A DNA stretch of 64,000 nucleotides from Plotosus lineatus (GCA_024760905.1 CM045745.1:18008782-18072781); one strand, 5' to 3'. Shown: positions 1 to 11,249, counted from the stretch's first letter. The notes: generated from the letters alone by a model not told the origin. Numbers and translations are program-made.

Positions 1-1989
1 TTCCGTCACACCGACAGCACACCTCACCAATGTCTTACATCTCTCATACATGTCCTGCACCACTCTAACATACTTCTCTGTCACTCCAGACTTCCTCATG
101 CAATACCACAGTTCTTCTCTCGGCACCCTGTCATATTCTTTCTCCAGATCCACAAAGGCACAATGCAGCTCCATCTGACCTTCTCTGTACTTCTCCATTA
201 ACATCCTCAAGGCAAACACTGCATCTGTGGTGCTCTTTCTTGGCATGAAACCAAACTGTTGTTCACAAATGCTGACCTCTGCCCTTAGTCTAGCTTCCAG
301 TATTCTTTCCCATAACTTCATTGTATGGCTCATCAACTTTATCCCTCTGTAGTTGCCACAACTCTGCACGTCTCCCTTGTTCTTAAAAATGGGCACCAGC
401 ACACTTCTCCTCCATTCCTCTGGCATCCTCTCACTTTCTAAGACCTTGTTGAATGTTCTTGTCAGAAAATCTACTGCTACCTCTCCTAGACACTTCCATA
501 CCTCCACCGGTATGTCATCAGGACCAACTGCCTTTCCATTCTTCATCCTCTTCAATGCCCTCCTCACTTCACTCTTACTAATCTTTGCTACTTCCTGGTC
601 CTCAACAGTCACCTCTTCTACTCTTTTTTACATCAGCTCTTCAAAGTACTCTTTCCATCTTCCCAGTCATCAGTCAATACAGTTCCCTCTCTGTCCTTTA
701 TCAATCTAACTTGCTGCATGTCCTTCCCATCTCTATTTCTCTGCTGTGCCAACCTGTATAAATCATTTTCTCCCTCTTTACTTTCCAACCGAGCATACAA
801 GTCATCATACGCGCTCTGTTTGGCCTTTGACACTGCTACCTTTACTGTGTCTCCCTGTACTCCTGTTTACTCTCTTCGGTTTTTTCAATGTCCCACTTCT
901 TCTTAGCTAACCTCTTCCTTTGTACACACTCCTGCACTTCCTCATTCCACCACCAAGTCTCCTTATCTACTTTCCTTCCAGATGACACACCAAGTATTCT
1001 CCTACCTGTCTCCCTGATCACATTAGCTGTAGTTGTCCAGTCATCTGGAAGCACTTCCTGACCACCCAAAGCCTGTTTCAACTCCTCCTTGAAGACAACC
1101 CGACACTCTTCCTTTTTCAGCTTCCACCACTTTGTCTTCTGCTCTACCTTTGCCTTCTTCACCTTCCTCACCATCAGCATCATCCTGCACACCACCATCC
1201 TATGCTGTTTGGCAACACTTTCACCTGCTACTACTTTGCAGTCACTGACTTCCTTTAAATTACATCGCCTGCACAAGATGTAGTCTACCTGTGTGCTCCT
1301 ACCTCCACTTTTATAAGTCACCCTATGCTCCTCTCTTCTGGAAGAAAGTATTCATCACAGCCATTTCCTGGGGGTACTCTGCATCACTTCATCTAACTCA
1401 CTCCAGAATCTCTCCTTCTCTTCTAGCTCACATCCTGTCTGTGGGGCATAAGCGCTAACCACATTGAACATCACACCTTCAATTTCTAACTTGAGACTCA
1501 TCACTCTGTCTGACACTCTTTTCATTTCTAGAACATTCCTGACAAACTCCTCCTTCAAGATGACCCCGAATCCATTTCTCTTCCCATCCATACCATGAAA
1601 AAACAGCTTAAACCCTGCTCCTAAGCTTCTAGCCTTGCTACCTTTTCACCTGGTCTCCTTGACACAGAGTATGTCCACCTTCCTCCTCTGCATCATGTCA
1701 GCCAGCTCTCTACCTTTTCCTGCCATAGTTCCAACATTCAAAGTCCCTACTTTCAGTCCTAGACTCACGCCTTTCCTCTTCTCTCTCTGGAAATGGACAC
1801 GCCTCCCGCCTCTCCTTCTTTGACGTCTTCGACCAACAGTAATCCAATTTCCATCAGCACCCTGTTGTTTGACAGCACTGATGGCGGTCGTTGTTAACCC
1901 GGGCCTCGACCGATCCGGTATGTCATTCTTTCTTGTTATTCGCATATTTTATTTGGCATTTGTTTTACGCCGGATGCCCTTCCTGACGC
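1..1989 (-). mobile_element. RTE-type LINE, copy A, broken and running off the window
   Basis: The minus strand encodes an endonuclease/reverse-transcriptase polyprotein of RTE type in several frames. The N-terminal part lies at 1646-1945, more endonuclease at 1355-1591, the endonuclease end and linker at 842-1321, and the start of RT at 633-833 and below. The 3' part lies beyond base 1. Compared with the copy at 44711-47831, about 200 bp are missing near 1363, which removes the endonuclease motif ADFNGH. Motifs kept include STQVDYILCR. Similarity to the other copies stops at about 1989, inside the 5' leader. RTE elements retrotranspose by target-primed reverse transcription; this copy cannot make a working enzyme. 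The RTE clade is recalled from protein features and the ~3.1-kb unit length. Confidence 0.85.
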
Positions 1990-2140
1990 CATGTTTATCG
2001 ACATAGTACCGCCCCCAGCACTTTGTAATCATTCTTATATAATCACCTGAAGAGAGAGGATGGTTTCACCACCCCTCGAAACAGATCTGTAGTGATAAAT
2101 GGAGTTTCAATTGAAAGTCTTTGTCCTGTCCTTTTATTTT

Positions 2141-2198
<58 letters not shown>

Positions 2199-2343
2199 TG
2201 TTCATAACTTTATGACATCAACAGTATGCGAATTTCAACATCCCTGAGGGATCACCGTCATAATAATTTTACATTTTTTTTAAACACAGGAACAGACAGA
2301 CAAACCCCCATACAGTGCTGTTTGTACTAAACATTACAGTTAT
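1990..2343. other. Unassigned sequence with a (TA)n tract
   Basis: There is no readable coding sequence. A pure TA tract covers about 2144-2186, followed by a T-run. The flanks match no other repeat that I recognise in the window. Confidence 0.6.
2144..2186. repeat. (TA)n microsatellite
   Basis: About 21 uninterrupted TA dinucleotides, followed by a poly(T) run. Confidence 0.95.
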
Positions 2344-2349
2344 ATTTTA

Positions 2350-2495
2350 CAGCGTTTGGAAGACACACTTATCCAGAGCACATTACAATTTTCATTTTTC
2401 AGACGAATGAACAACTGACTGTGAAGGGCCATAGGTGGGATTTACCCACTGACCTTCAGATCAGATCAGTAACTCACTAAGCCACCACATCCCAT
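2350..2495 (-). mobile_element. tRNA-derived SINE-like teleost repeat (fragment)
   Basis: The left part resembles a dispersed fish repeat of the form 'cagacgcttttatccaaagc', here diverged. The right part, read on the minus strand, looks like a degenerate tRNA with A-box and B-box blocks (GTGGCTTAGTGAGTTACTG and GTGGGTAAATCCC). A related fragment is at 57071-57135. The family is recalled, not searched. Confidence 0.45.
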
Positions 2496-3106
2496 GGTAA
2501 ACAGTCTTAGTTATATACTGTATTTGTTAGACTAATGTCATTGGCAGAGATATTAAACTTCCCTCGCAAGCAGCACTGTGTTGCAATAGACTAACATTTT
2601 CATTGATAATATGTATTATACTGTCAAAAAAAAACCCCTTCAACAATTCTAATAATATTTTGTAGAGTATATTTAGTAGAGAAAGTGTGTGAGTTCATTG
2701 AGACAAGTCTATTATGGAAAGATATAAGAATCATTGTATTAAAGAGGGTGCAGTGAAGTGTAAAAACCCCTCAACTCAGCATGCTTACCAGCTGATGGGA
2801 GTCATTACACTTTAAATGAACCAAAATGTTCTTTTGATACCACAGACAATTTCAGATGGATTTCTGTAATATGAATGAGGAAGAAGAGCATGGGTGGATA
2901 CACCAAAGTATATTTATATGGACAAATAAATCAACTTTATATGATTATATTTTGGAGATATGCATGCTAAAAAAATTCTCGATGCTGGTTCATCTATAGG
3001 AAAAAGATTAAATAGGTTTAATTAGCCTGGTAGTTTTAAGGGACTAATTCCTGCTTCCGAATCTACAAATTTCTGTGACTTCTTTCAGACAGCAAATCAA
3101 CATTAA

Positions 3107-3142
<36 letters not shown>

Positions 3143-3235
3143 CTGTATAAACTCAACAATTCTTACGATTAATACACTAATTCCCTGCGTGACTTGAGAT
3201 GACAGAGAGCTCAGTGGAAGGGCATTAATTAATTT
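2496..3235. other. Unassigned AT-rich sequence
   Basis: No ORF or mobile-element terminus is recognised. It contains an (AAT)n tract at 3107-3142 and is otherwise apparently unique. Confidence 0.5.
3107..3142. repeat. (AAT)n microsatellite
   Basis: About 12 tandem ATA/AAT units. Confidence 0.95.
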
Positions 3236-3445
3236 CAGTTCAATTCAATTAATTTTTTATCTCTATTTCAAATTTTACAAATAACAGTGTCACAAAGTAG
3301 CTTTATATAGTTAAAAAAAAAGAATTTAAACATTTCTTTTACAACCCATGTGCATCCCCAATGATGTGGCAGTGGTGACCTTTGCAAGGAAAAACTTCCT
3401 CAGTTGACATGAACAATAGGAACAAATTAAAAATGCAAACCATGC
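3236..3445. repeat. Dispersed teleost repeat fragment
   Basis: It contains, in order, a diverged 'caattttatttgtatagcg'-like start, 'gtcacaaagtagcttta' and 'gcaaggaaaaacttcctcag'. These blocks recur together in many fish genomes, from recall. It is non-coding and its class is not assigned. Confidence 0.4.
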
Positions 3446-3935
3446 TGCAAAAACTTCACTGCAGTCTAGCATGTAATTCTGTTAGTTATACAACTGTAAG
3501 TCCTAAATCATTTTAGCAAAAGCATTTATATCACTAGCAGTGGAAAATCATCTGCACAGGCTCCGATTGCACAGCTAGGTTTTAAACATATTTTATTCAC
3601 TGATGAAATAGATTGGGAGCAAGTTATCCAATTTAGAGAACCTTCTCCATGATATTTACAAATGATGATACATTACAAATTACAACACAAAGACTAATAA
3701 GAAGAATAGGGGAATATACATGACAGGGAAAAAAAAGAAAAGAAAAAAAAGTAAATAAAGATGGGCAGTTTAGGCAAACCTCTTTGATTGTCTTATATAA
3801 GATTGAACAGCTTTGAATACAAACTGGTTTTCAATGACAGATAAACATGCATTGTTTCCGTTTAATAATAATTCTAAATCTATAGATATTTTATTCGCAA
3901 CAATTTCTCGCACATTTCTAATTAATGTACATCTT

Positions 3936-4170
3936 ATCAAAGGCGGGCCATGTCTCTCACTGTCCATGGTGAGAGGCATGTAAAAGAACCATTGCTGACT
4001 TGCGTAAAGAGTAGGCTGCAAAGCCGTCAGCGTGCTTCTGTCCCTTGCTAAAAGGGTTGTGTCAGGAAGGACATCCCACCTAAAAACCTCTGCCAAATCA
4101 AACGTGCGAATCAGATGATTCGCTGTTGTGACTCCCAAGAAAAGGGAAAAAGTCGAAAGACAGACAGACA
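3936..4170 (+). mobile_element. tRNA/RTE-type SINE, copy 1, 5'-truncated, in LINE ORF2
   Basis: It matches the body and tail of the main SINE family but lacks the tRNA-like head. It ends in (GACA)n. It is flanked by a 9-bp near-repeat, GTACATCTT at 3927-3935 and GTACACCTT at 4171-4179. It splits the C-terminal coding sequence of the LINE at 3590-9250; removing it rejoins that frame. Confidence 0.85.
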
Positions 4171-6837
4171 GTACACCTTTGTTCTTTAAATAATGGACAC
4201 TGAATAAAGTAATGATAAGAGTTTTCACGAGCATTACCACATTTACAGTCTGGGTTGGATTTAAGATCTATTCTAAAAAAATCATAATTTAGTTGACTAC
4301 ACCTGTATCTCAAACATGTATGATAGATATTTAATGTCCTTGGTCCGTAAGAGAAATATGATGGGAGCCCGTAATTGTCCGGCAGAGTACTGATTTAAAT
4401 TTAGTACTTGGTGTCAAATTTCGATATTCTGGTGGAATACTATTCCATAACCTCGTGGTCGATGGAATAAAAGAAGATGTCGAAGATTTTAGACGTGAAG
4501 ATGGAAGCGTTACATATTGAGAGTGTCTTAAATTGTATGTTACAGTAGAGCCAACAGTTGGGGGTAGTATATCCCTTAGATACCCCAGAACCAAATCGTG
4601 TTTCATTTTACAATTTAAATCTAGTTTTCTCATTTTTCTCCTTTCAGCTAAGGTTTCCCACCCTGTTTCAAGATACAAATATTACGGCTTACGTTTTGTC
4701 TGGATTATATTTAATGAGCCATGTTTTTGCACACAAACTAAGCTTATATAAATTGGAATTTAAAGTTGTTTTGATTAGTTTGCTTTCTGATGATGAGTAG
4801 CCAAGAGATGTATCATTGGCAAAGAGTCTAATTATGCAATCTAGTTCATCTGCTACATCATTCATATAAACAATGAATAGAAATGGACCTAGGACTGATC
4901 CCTGAGGGACGCCAGCTGTGAGATTTCTGGGCTTGGATAAAGCTCCATTGATAAAGACTAATTGACTATGATTGCTTATGTAACTGGACAACCATTTCAA
5001 AATATTTCCATTGATACCATACTTTTATAATTTATACAATAAACATTTATGTCAGACTCGATCAAATGCTTTGGATACATCACAAAATACAAGATGATAT
5101 TGCTCACGATTATCTAAAGATAAACAAATTTGGTTATATAGTTCAATTAGTTGACGGACAGTTGAGTGACCTTTTTGAAGGCCTGCTTGATATTTGTACA
5201 GTAAGTCGTTACTATAGAAATAATTATATAAGTGCTTATACACTACTCTTTCAAATATTTTACCAACACAGCTTATTAGTGCTTTAGGTCGATAATTTGA
5301 TGCATTTGAGTGATCACCTTTCTTAAAAAATGGCATAACCTGCGCTCGTTTCCACTCTGCTGGATACGTGCATGCCTTAAGTGAATAGTTTAATATTATA
5401 CATAAAACATCACTAATAGAATCGCTTATGTTCTTGAGAAGTTTATTACAAATTCTGTCTGGCCCAGATGCCTTATTATCACTGAGACATTTAGTAACAT
5501 CAGATATTTCTTCTTTAGTAACAAATATATTTTCTAGGGAATTACTTGTCTGCTGTTCGAAATATGGCAAGGGATCATTATCGTCAGTTATAGTAGATAT
5601 CGATTCAAAATATTCATTTAATGTGTTAGCCTTATCTAAATCTGTAAAGAGTATTGGATGATCATCCGAATCATGCTTTTTAAGAGGGGGAATGCACAAT
5701 GATAAGTCTGCCTGTTTTATCACAGAACATAAAAGTTTCCAATATAATGGTTTGTTTGCTGAATAAAGTTCAGACAAAAATGTGTCTATATTTGAATATA
5801 AATGTTCTTTCACATAGTATTTCATGTTATTTACTTTATTATGTTGTTTTTTATATATAGATAAGTCGCTTTCCCTTTTCGTACGTTTTGCTTTTTTGCG
5901 CAGCCTGTCTCTTTTCCTGCAATCCCTTCTTAATTTAGAATCAAAGCACGGCTTATCATTGGGTCTGATATTGACAACTCGTTTGGGGATACATTCTTTG
6001 GTTAGTTGATTCATTTTATCGTAAAACACATCACAAATAGCATTTATATTTGAGCAATTATCAAATAGCTCTGGCCAATTGATCATACTTATTAAATCAT
6101 TTAACTTCTCAAAGTCACCTTGATTATAACACCACACTTCTCTGGTGTAGGATATTTTTGTATTATATGCATACCTATGTGGATGTATGTACCTCTATAA
6201 TCAGATATTGTACAATCAAACTCATTTATACCACTATCAAGTACATCCACATCATCACTAACCATTATTGGATCAAGTAGTGTGCTGGTGTTAGACGTGA
6301 CTCTTGTGGGCTGTGTTATGACGTTTCTGAGATGTTTTCTGTTTAACAGCTCTGAAATATGATTTTATTTATTAGAAAGTAAATTTTCGTTTAAATCTCC
6401 AACAAGGGTTACTTTGCTTGATATATCCAAAGCAGATTCCATACTATCATCTAGACGATTCCAAAATTGTATAGAATTGTATTCAGGTCTATAAGCAGCA
6501 CAAACTAGTAAAGGTTTCTGAGGTAGAAATATTTTGATCCATATAGTTTCATCATACATATTTTCAAGCTCATTAACTCTTTTGAAAGTTAATCGATTGG
6601 TCACATAAATCATGACTCCACCGCCGAAGCCATTTCTGTCTTTACGGATTGGTTCATGAAAATTATGCCAATGTAAAATATCACTATCTACTGAATCGTC
6701 TAAGTGCGTCTCTGTGAAGCAGATTACATCATAATCTGACAAATATTCTTTGAAGTAATTAAGTTTGTTATGTATACTTCTAGTGTTAAGATGGAAGGTA
6801 GGTAAGTCATGATTACGTGAGGAGTCAACGAGCTTTG

Positions 6838-6866
6838 TCGGCCCAGGATTTAACTCAACATTATTT
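6838..6866 (-). other. 2A-like ribosome-skipping motif (NVELNPGP) in ORF2
   Basis: The minus strand reads NNVELNPGPT about 98 codons into the ORF2 segment, directly after a leucine-rich hydrophobic run. The 2A consensus is D(V/I)ExNPGP, with skipping between the final G and P. Such motifs are known near the N-terminus of ORF2 in some CR1, L2, Crack and Rex1-type LINEs. Here the first residue is N rather than D, which probably weakens activity. Confidence 0.7.
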
Positions 6867-7132
6867 GCAAGCTGTATTAACAATAACAAAACAATCAATA
6901 CATTAGGATCACCTAAATATGTTTGCAGATAACAAAGAAACATAAATACTGTACATGCTTTTAACTCAGTTTCTAAAATGACATGATACAGTTTTAATTC
7001 CTTTGCAAGAAAGGTCATAACATAACTAAACTGAAATGAATAACTTTTGATTTTATATGTTCTTTTGCGAGAACAAACAATGCAATGAAAAACACAGATC
7101 GTCACCCGATATTGAATTGTATTATTACCCAC

Positions 7133-7523
7133 ATGAAAAACTTGATTTATAAATGCTCATAGTCGTGTGGATGCTCGATCAGGTTTTCATACTTTTATCT
7201 ATCACTGTTTTACCCAATAGTTTTATATTTGCATTGCAAGAGATAAATACTACAAAACAGTATTCTGGCTGCTGTTTACATACTAACAAAACATCATATT
7301 ACCCACAGATAACAAACAATATAGTTACAGTTATCAACAAAATAAGAATACTTGAAGTAATTAAAAACATTGTTATGAACATATTGACAACAATAGGAAA
7401 GGTAAATGACAGTAGCAGTGTTGTGACAGTTATTTGATAATATTTACATTGCAGATATTATAACTGACATACTTACAAACGTTCCATGATATTGTGCTGG
7501 TCTCACAAACTTACATCACACAA
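7133..7523. other. LINE inter-ORF region
   Basis: AT-rich sequence between LINE ORF1 and ORF2. No convincing coding sequence on either strand. The ORF2 start is uncertain, so part of this may be untranslated leader for ORF2. Confidence 0.5.
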
Positions 7524-8624
7524 TCACAGAATCTCATAACGGTCTTCTTCTTCTTTTACTTTCGGCTGCTCCCTTCAGGGGTCGCCACAGCAAATCATCC
7601 GCCTCCACCTCACCCTGTCCTCTGCATCTTCTTTTCTGACTCCAACGACCTTCATGTCTTCCTTCACCACATCCATAAATCTCTTCTTTGGTTACGGTAT
7701 CTGTCCAAATTGGAATCACACTTTATCACACAGATCATTCCCTCTGGTTGTTCACTGATGAAGATCTTACCATCGTATGTCCATGTGGAGTGAATGTGTC
7801 CCTTTGTCCATAAGTCCCTTGCTTTCTTATAGAGCATATTCCGATGTTGAGTGAGGTCCTTGTTGATGTATACAGATTTCATCTTATCTCGTAGTTGGCA
7901 CCTGATTTTTTTATAACTTCGTTCCTATCCCAGTAGCTGACAAACTTGACTATGATAGCTCTATGTTTACCCGGAACATGCTGGGGTGGACAATTTTCAA
8001 CAGTTTGTGGACAACATCCTCTGTGTCTTCCTCACTGGTTTCCTTCACTCCGGTAATCCTGACAGAATTGCGACGACTGTATTGTTCAAGCTCGTCTGTC
8101 TTTAGTTCCAGCTCTTGTTGGAGCTCGCTGATTTCCTTATTTAAAGGCGTAACGATGTCTTTCACCAAGTCGCTGATAACTTCTTTTGCTACAGTTGCAA
8201 AAGATGTTCTAAACTTCTCTTGAAGTGCTGGTAACATCAACATAGTTGCCAGCTTTGTTGTAAGAACGTCAACGGATGCTTCGTTGATGAAGTTGAACAG
8301 CGATGATGGGTATGAGACATCATGAGGCATATTTTCTGGTTCTCTTGCCCCTATCTGTAAAGTGTCTGCCATCTTGCTTGTTGTTGTTGATATACTCTGT
8401 GCCTGGGTCGTCTTGGGCGTGCTACAAGATCCATCAGCAAACACCTCAGGTAGAGTCAGCGTTGACTTGACAAGATATTTCAGATTCTTAGGTGGTACTG
8501 AGTCCGTTGGTGATCCTGAGGGTTTTCGTTTCTCGCTACTGCTACGCTCCGGTCGTTTTGGTACCTATGGACTATCGGTTTGCGCACTAGTGGTTTGTCT
8601 TCCTTTTCTCTCTTTTGAAGGCAT
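7524..8624 (-). pseudogene. LINE ORF1: coiled-coil/RRM-like RNA-binding protein, degraded
   Basis: The start ATG is at 8624 (MPSKERK...). There is one TAG stop at codon 20, then a readable stretch to about 7950 with a probable coiled coil (SELQQELELKTDELEQ) and an RRM-like start (YSRRNSVRITGV). A frameshift near 7990 moves the reading to a second frame with HRAIIVKFVSYWDRNE and VYINKDLTQHRN. These are typical of the C-terminal half of LINE ORF1 proteins that bind RNA in the retrotransposition particle. The stop is at 7524 once the RTE scrap at 7543-7691 is ignored. The length would be about 315 codons without that scrap. Confidence 0.7.
7543..7691 (-). mobile_element. RTE 3'-end scrap inside LINE ORF1
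   Basis: About 150 bp matching the last codons and 3' end of the RTE family, beginning with (CTT)n on the plus strand. The flanks TAACGGT (7537-7543) and TTACGGT (7692-7698) look like a short target-site duplication. It is a heavily 5'-truncated insertion. Confidence 0.8.
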
Positions 8625-9168
8625 CTTCTTCTTCTTCTTCTTCTTTTCCTTTCGGCTGTTCCCTTCAGGGGTCGCCACAGCAAATGATCTGCCTCCATCT
8701 CACCCTATCCTCTGCATCTTCTACTCTTACTCCAACGACCTTCATGTCCTCCTTCACCACATCCATAAATTTTCTCTTTGTTCTTCCTCTGGGCCTTCTG
8801 CCTGGTAGTTCCAACCTCAGCATCCTACTACCAATATACTCACTATCCCTCCTCTGTACATGTCCAAACCATCTCAATCTAGCCTCTCTGACTTTGTCTC
8901 CAAAACATCTAACATGTGCTGTCCCTCTGATGTACTCATTCCTGATCCTATCCATCCTCGTTACTCCCAAAGAGAACCTCAACATTTTCATCTCTGCTAC
9001 CTCCAACTCTGACTCCTGTCTTTTCCTCAGCGCCACTGTTTCTAAACCATACAACATCGCTGGCCTCATCACCGTCTTGTACACTTTTCCCTTCATTCTT
9101 GCCAATACGCTCCTATCACACATCACACCGGACACTTTTCTCCATCCATTCCAACCTGCCTGCACGCG
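8625..9168 (-). mobile_element. 5'-truncated RTE with perfect 22-bp target-site duplication
   Basis: It contains the RTE RT C-terminal region (MRPAMLYGLETVAL, LGVTRMDRIRNEYIRG, RLRWFGHVQRRD) to the 3' end, with a (CTT)n tail on the plus strand. Identical 22-bp copies lie at 8603-8624 and 9169-9190. The duplicated target contains the start codon of the host LINE's ORF1. The perfect duplication suggests a fairly recent insertion. Confidence 0.92.
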
Positions 9169-9190
9169 CTTTTCTCTCTTTTGAAGGCAT

Positions 9191-10205
9191 GACCTCAGTA
9201 AATTAATCTGAAAAACGTAACTGCTTATCTTTAGAGTTGGTCCTCCTTGCACATGGCACGTGTAAATTGCATCAAATCATACGTGCATGCTCAAATTAAA
9301 TAATCACAACACTCATACTAATTTACATGCTTCTTTCTTAATTACTTCCATCTCAGACACAGCTAGGTCCATTTGGATCATCTCCAGAAGGAGTGAGGAG
9401 CTTCCAGGATGAGAACATCAGTCAACAGGAACACTACAGGATGTACCACAGGACTCAGAAAGCAGAAGAATCATAATGATCAGGATTGCCGGCAACCCAA
9501 AGAAAGCATATGTACCTCAGCAGAGAGGGGGGGGGTTCTATAACAGTATAAAAAAAAAAAAGAGAGAGTTTAGTTTAGTGCTGAGTACAAGCGCACTTGA
9601 GTACAAGCGCAAGAGTACAGCATGACTGAAACTGGTAGTGCAACCAAAAAGAGAGAACCAGAAGGAAAATGCACAAATGCACCCTATGACATCAGATGAT
9701 CAGCTACTTCACTGTTAATGGACCTGGATGATCACATGAAAGGAAGGGACTGACAGCCTTCCAACATCACAGTGGACCAGAACTCTTTATGCCTGAAAAC
9801 GTTCGGATCTGCTACCTTACCTAATAAAAGGCTTCTAATAAAATGGTTCACTAAATATGAAAGTTTTAGAGCAATACAAAAATGTCTACGTGAATCAGAA
9901 TCAATAAAGCACAACCACAGGCAACAACAACGTTATATGCTTAGTCAGGATTGGCTCTGAAACACTAAAATCTGAAAGGGTTAAAGCCAGGAGAAATGTC
10001 ATAGACTGAAATTAGCCTGTAAAAGCAATTAGAAATGCATGTAAATTTCAAACCTGGCTTTAGTTGGTGGTTTTCATGTGGGCATTGTTATTCCTAAGCA
10101 GAACTTCATGAAATTCCACGTTTTTCCAAACTAGCTTAAAAATTAGTTTGGTTTTTAAACTAGTATATGTTAAATGAATACTGTAACTGTAACTTGAAAT
10201 AATAA
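9191..10205. other. Unassigned; LINE 5' leader, then unique sequence
   Basis: The first ~60 bp are probably the 5' leader of the LINE on the left. The rest holds no recognised gene or element. A 13-bp direct repeat (gagtacaagcgca) lies at about 9582 and 9599, beside an A-run followed by AG repeats. Confidence 0.45.
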
Positions 10206-10207
10206 TA

Positions 10208-10706
10208 CAGTGAGCCCTCATTACTTCATGCTTCAATGCATCGCGGTTTAAAAAACAAAACAAAACAAAAAAAGACATATTCATCAAGTTAAAAAATAAG
10301 GAAATTAAGGAAGAATAGGGGGGGAAAGTTAAGGAAAATGCTGCAAAACAAATCCCAATTATCCAAAACAACCCCAAAACAAAACAAAACAAAAAAACCC
10401 ATCAAACTGACGTTTTATGTGAGGTGTGCATCTGAGTGCGTGCACGTGCATCTGTGTGCACATGTGCACTCGTGCACATGCGTCTGTATGTGTGTGTGTT
10501 TATATTTTATTTATATCTTATGCATTATTTCTGAATGTTAAATTGTTATTATAAGCATTTATAGCGTTAAATATGTATTTTATTGATATTATATACACAT
10601 ATACATGTACGTATACGTCAGTGGGGGGGTCGATCCTACTTCACGGAATTTGGCGGTCGCGGGGGGATCTTGGTCCCAATTAACTGTGGACAGTGAGGGA
10701 TCCCTG
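10208..10706. mobile_element. TA-flanked MITE family 1, copy 1 (complete)
   Basis: 499 bp bounded by TA at 10206-10207 and 10707-10708. One end starts CAGTGAGCCCTCATTAC, the other (reverse) CAGGGATCCCTCACTGTCC, giving partial terminal inverted repeats. The interior is non-coding and AT-rich with CA-rich patches. Related copies are at 15303-15620, 44594-48248 and 60411-60628. The TA target and CAG termini suggest a Tc1/mariner (pogo/Tigger-like) non-autonomous element; superfamily is inferred. Confidence 0.7.
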
Positions 10707-10708
10707 TA

Positions 10709-11204
10709 TTTTCTGTTTCAGTGATGATGTTTGAAAAATCATGTATGTGTACACTCCCTGGCCACTTTGCCTTGACATTAGATATTATGCAGTTTCTATC
10801 ATGCATAATCTGAGTGCAGAGGGCATATTTAATGATAGGGCACACATCGTCTTGCAGAGAATTGATTTAAGATTGCTTAGTGAAAGAACTGATGCAAAAA
10901 TGAAGTTCTCTATCTGACAGTCCATGGAGTTTCGCCCAGTGTATATATAAGATATGGAAAATACCTGTACCTTATATATACCTGTATATATAAGATATGG
11001 AAAGCTTTTCTGGAAACATGATCTACTTCTATCCAGTTAGGGAAGGAATGCAGATAAGGGTGCAGTCTATTGTACCAAATTACTTTGGGGGAAGCCTGAG
11101 GGAGAGGCTAATTTATCATAGTCTACAATAACCCTCACGTACCTGCTATTGCATAAAATTCCGCTTTGATCCTCTGTGTTAGTTGATGTCCTGGAGAAGT
11201 GAGG

Positions 11205-11207
<3 letters not shown>
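10709..11207. other. Unassigned; contains a spaced 20-bp direct repeat
   Basis: No gene is recognised. The sequence gtatatataagatatggaaa occurs at about 10941 and again at about 10985. The rest looks unique. Confidence 0.5.

Positions 11208-11248
<41 letters not shown>
11208..11248. repeat. (CA)n microsatellite
   Basis: About 20 CA dinucleotides. Confidence 0.95.

Positions 11249-11249
<1 letters not shown>

Larger units (their letters stand above)
3770..7132 (-). pseudogene. LINE ORF2: endonuclease-reverse transcriptase, degraded
   Basis: The first open segment (6365-7132) starts with a hydrophobic leader and a 2A-like NVELNPGP motif. It continues into the APE endonuclease with NTRSIHNK, ICFTETHLD and VGDLN blocks. 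The endonuclease end near 6200 reads SDY where SDH is expected, so a catalytic histidine is lost. RT follows at 5052-6137 (SGPDRI, NYRP, QAGLQKGHSTVRQ, DVSKAFD) and 4689-5000 (GVPQGSVLGP). The active site reads FAND instead of FADD. The C-terminus (4098-4678) has a C-x-C...H...C-P-like block (CKCGN, FIQCPLF), then a SINE, then the last ~55 codons ending at 3770. At least five stops or frameshifts separate the pieces. Confidence 0.8.
3590..9250 (-). mobile_element. Two-ORF LINE of the CR1/L2 group with nested insertions
   Basis: The minus strand holds a long LINE in the order ORF1 (7524-8624) and ORF2 (3770-7132), with a 3' UTR to about 3590. ORF1 has a coiled-coil and RRM-like layout. ORF2 has an APE endonuclease, an RT and a cysteine-rich tail. 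Later insertions interrupt it: a SINE at 3936-4170, an RTE scrap at 7543-7691, and an RTE 3' fragment at 8625-9168. Each has a target-site duplication; removing the SINE or the 7543 scrap rejoins the reading frame. Both ORFs carry stops and frameshifts, so the element is dead. Assignment to CR1/L2 rests on two ORFs, the 2A-like motif and RT style. The exact clade (L2, Crack, CR1) is not settled. The outer ends are approximate. Confidence 0.75.

Noticed and set aside
6838..6866. A viral origin for the NPGP motif
   Set aside because: It is in frame with a LINE endonuclease and RT, and such motifs are known in LINE ORF2; no viral gene is nearby.
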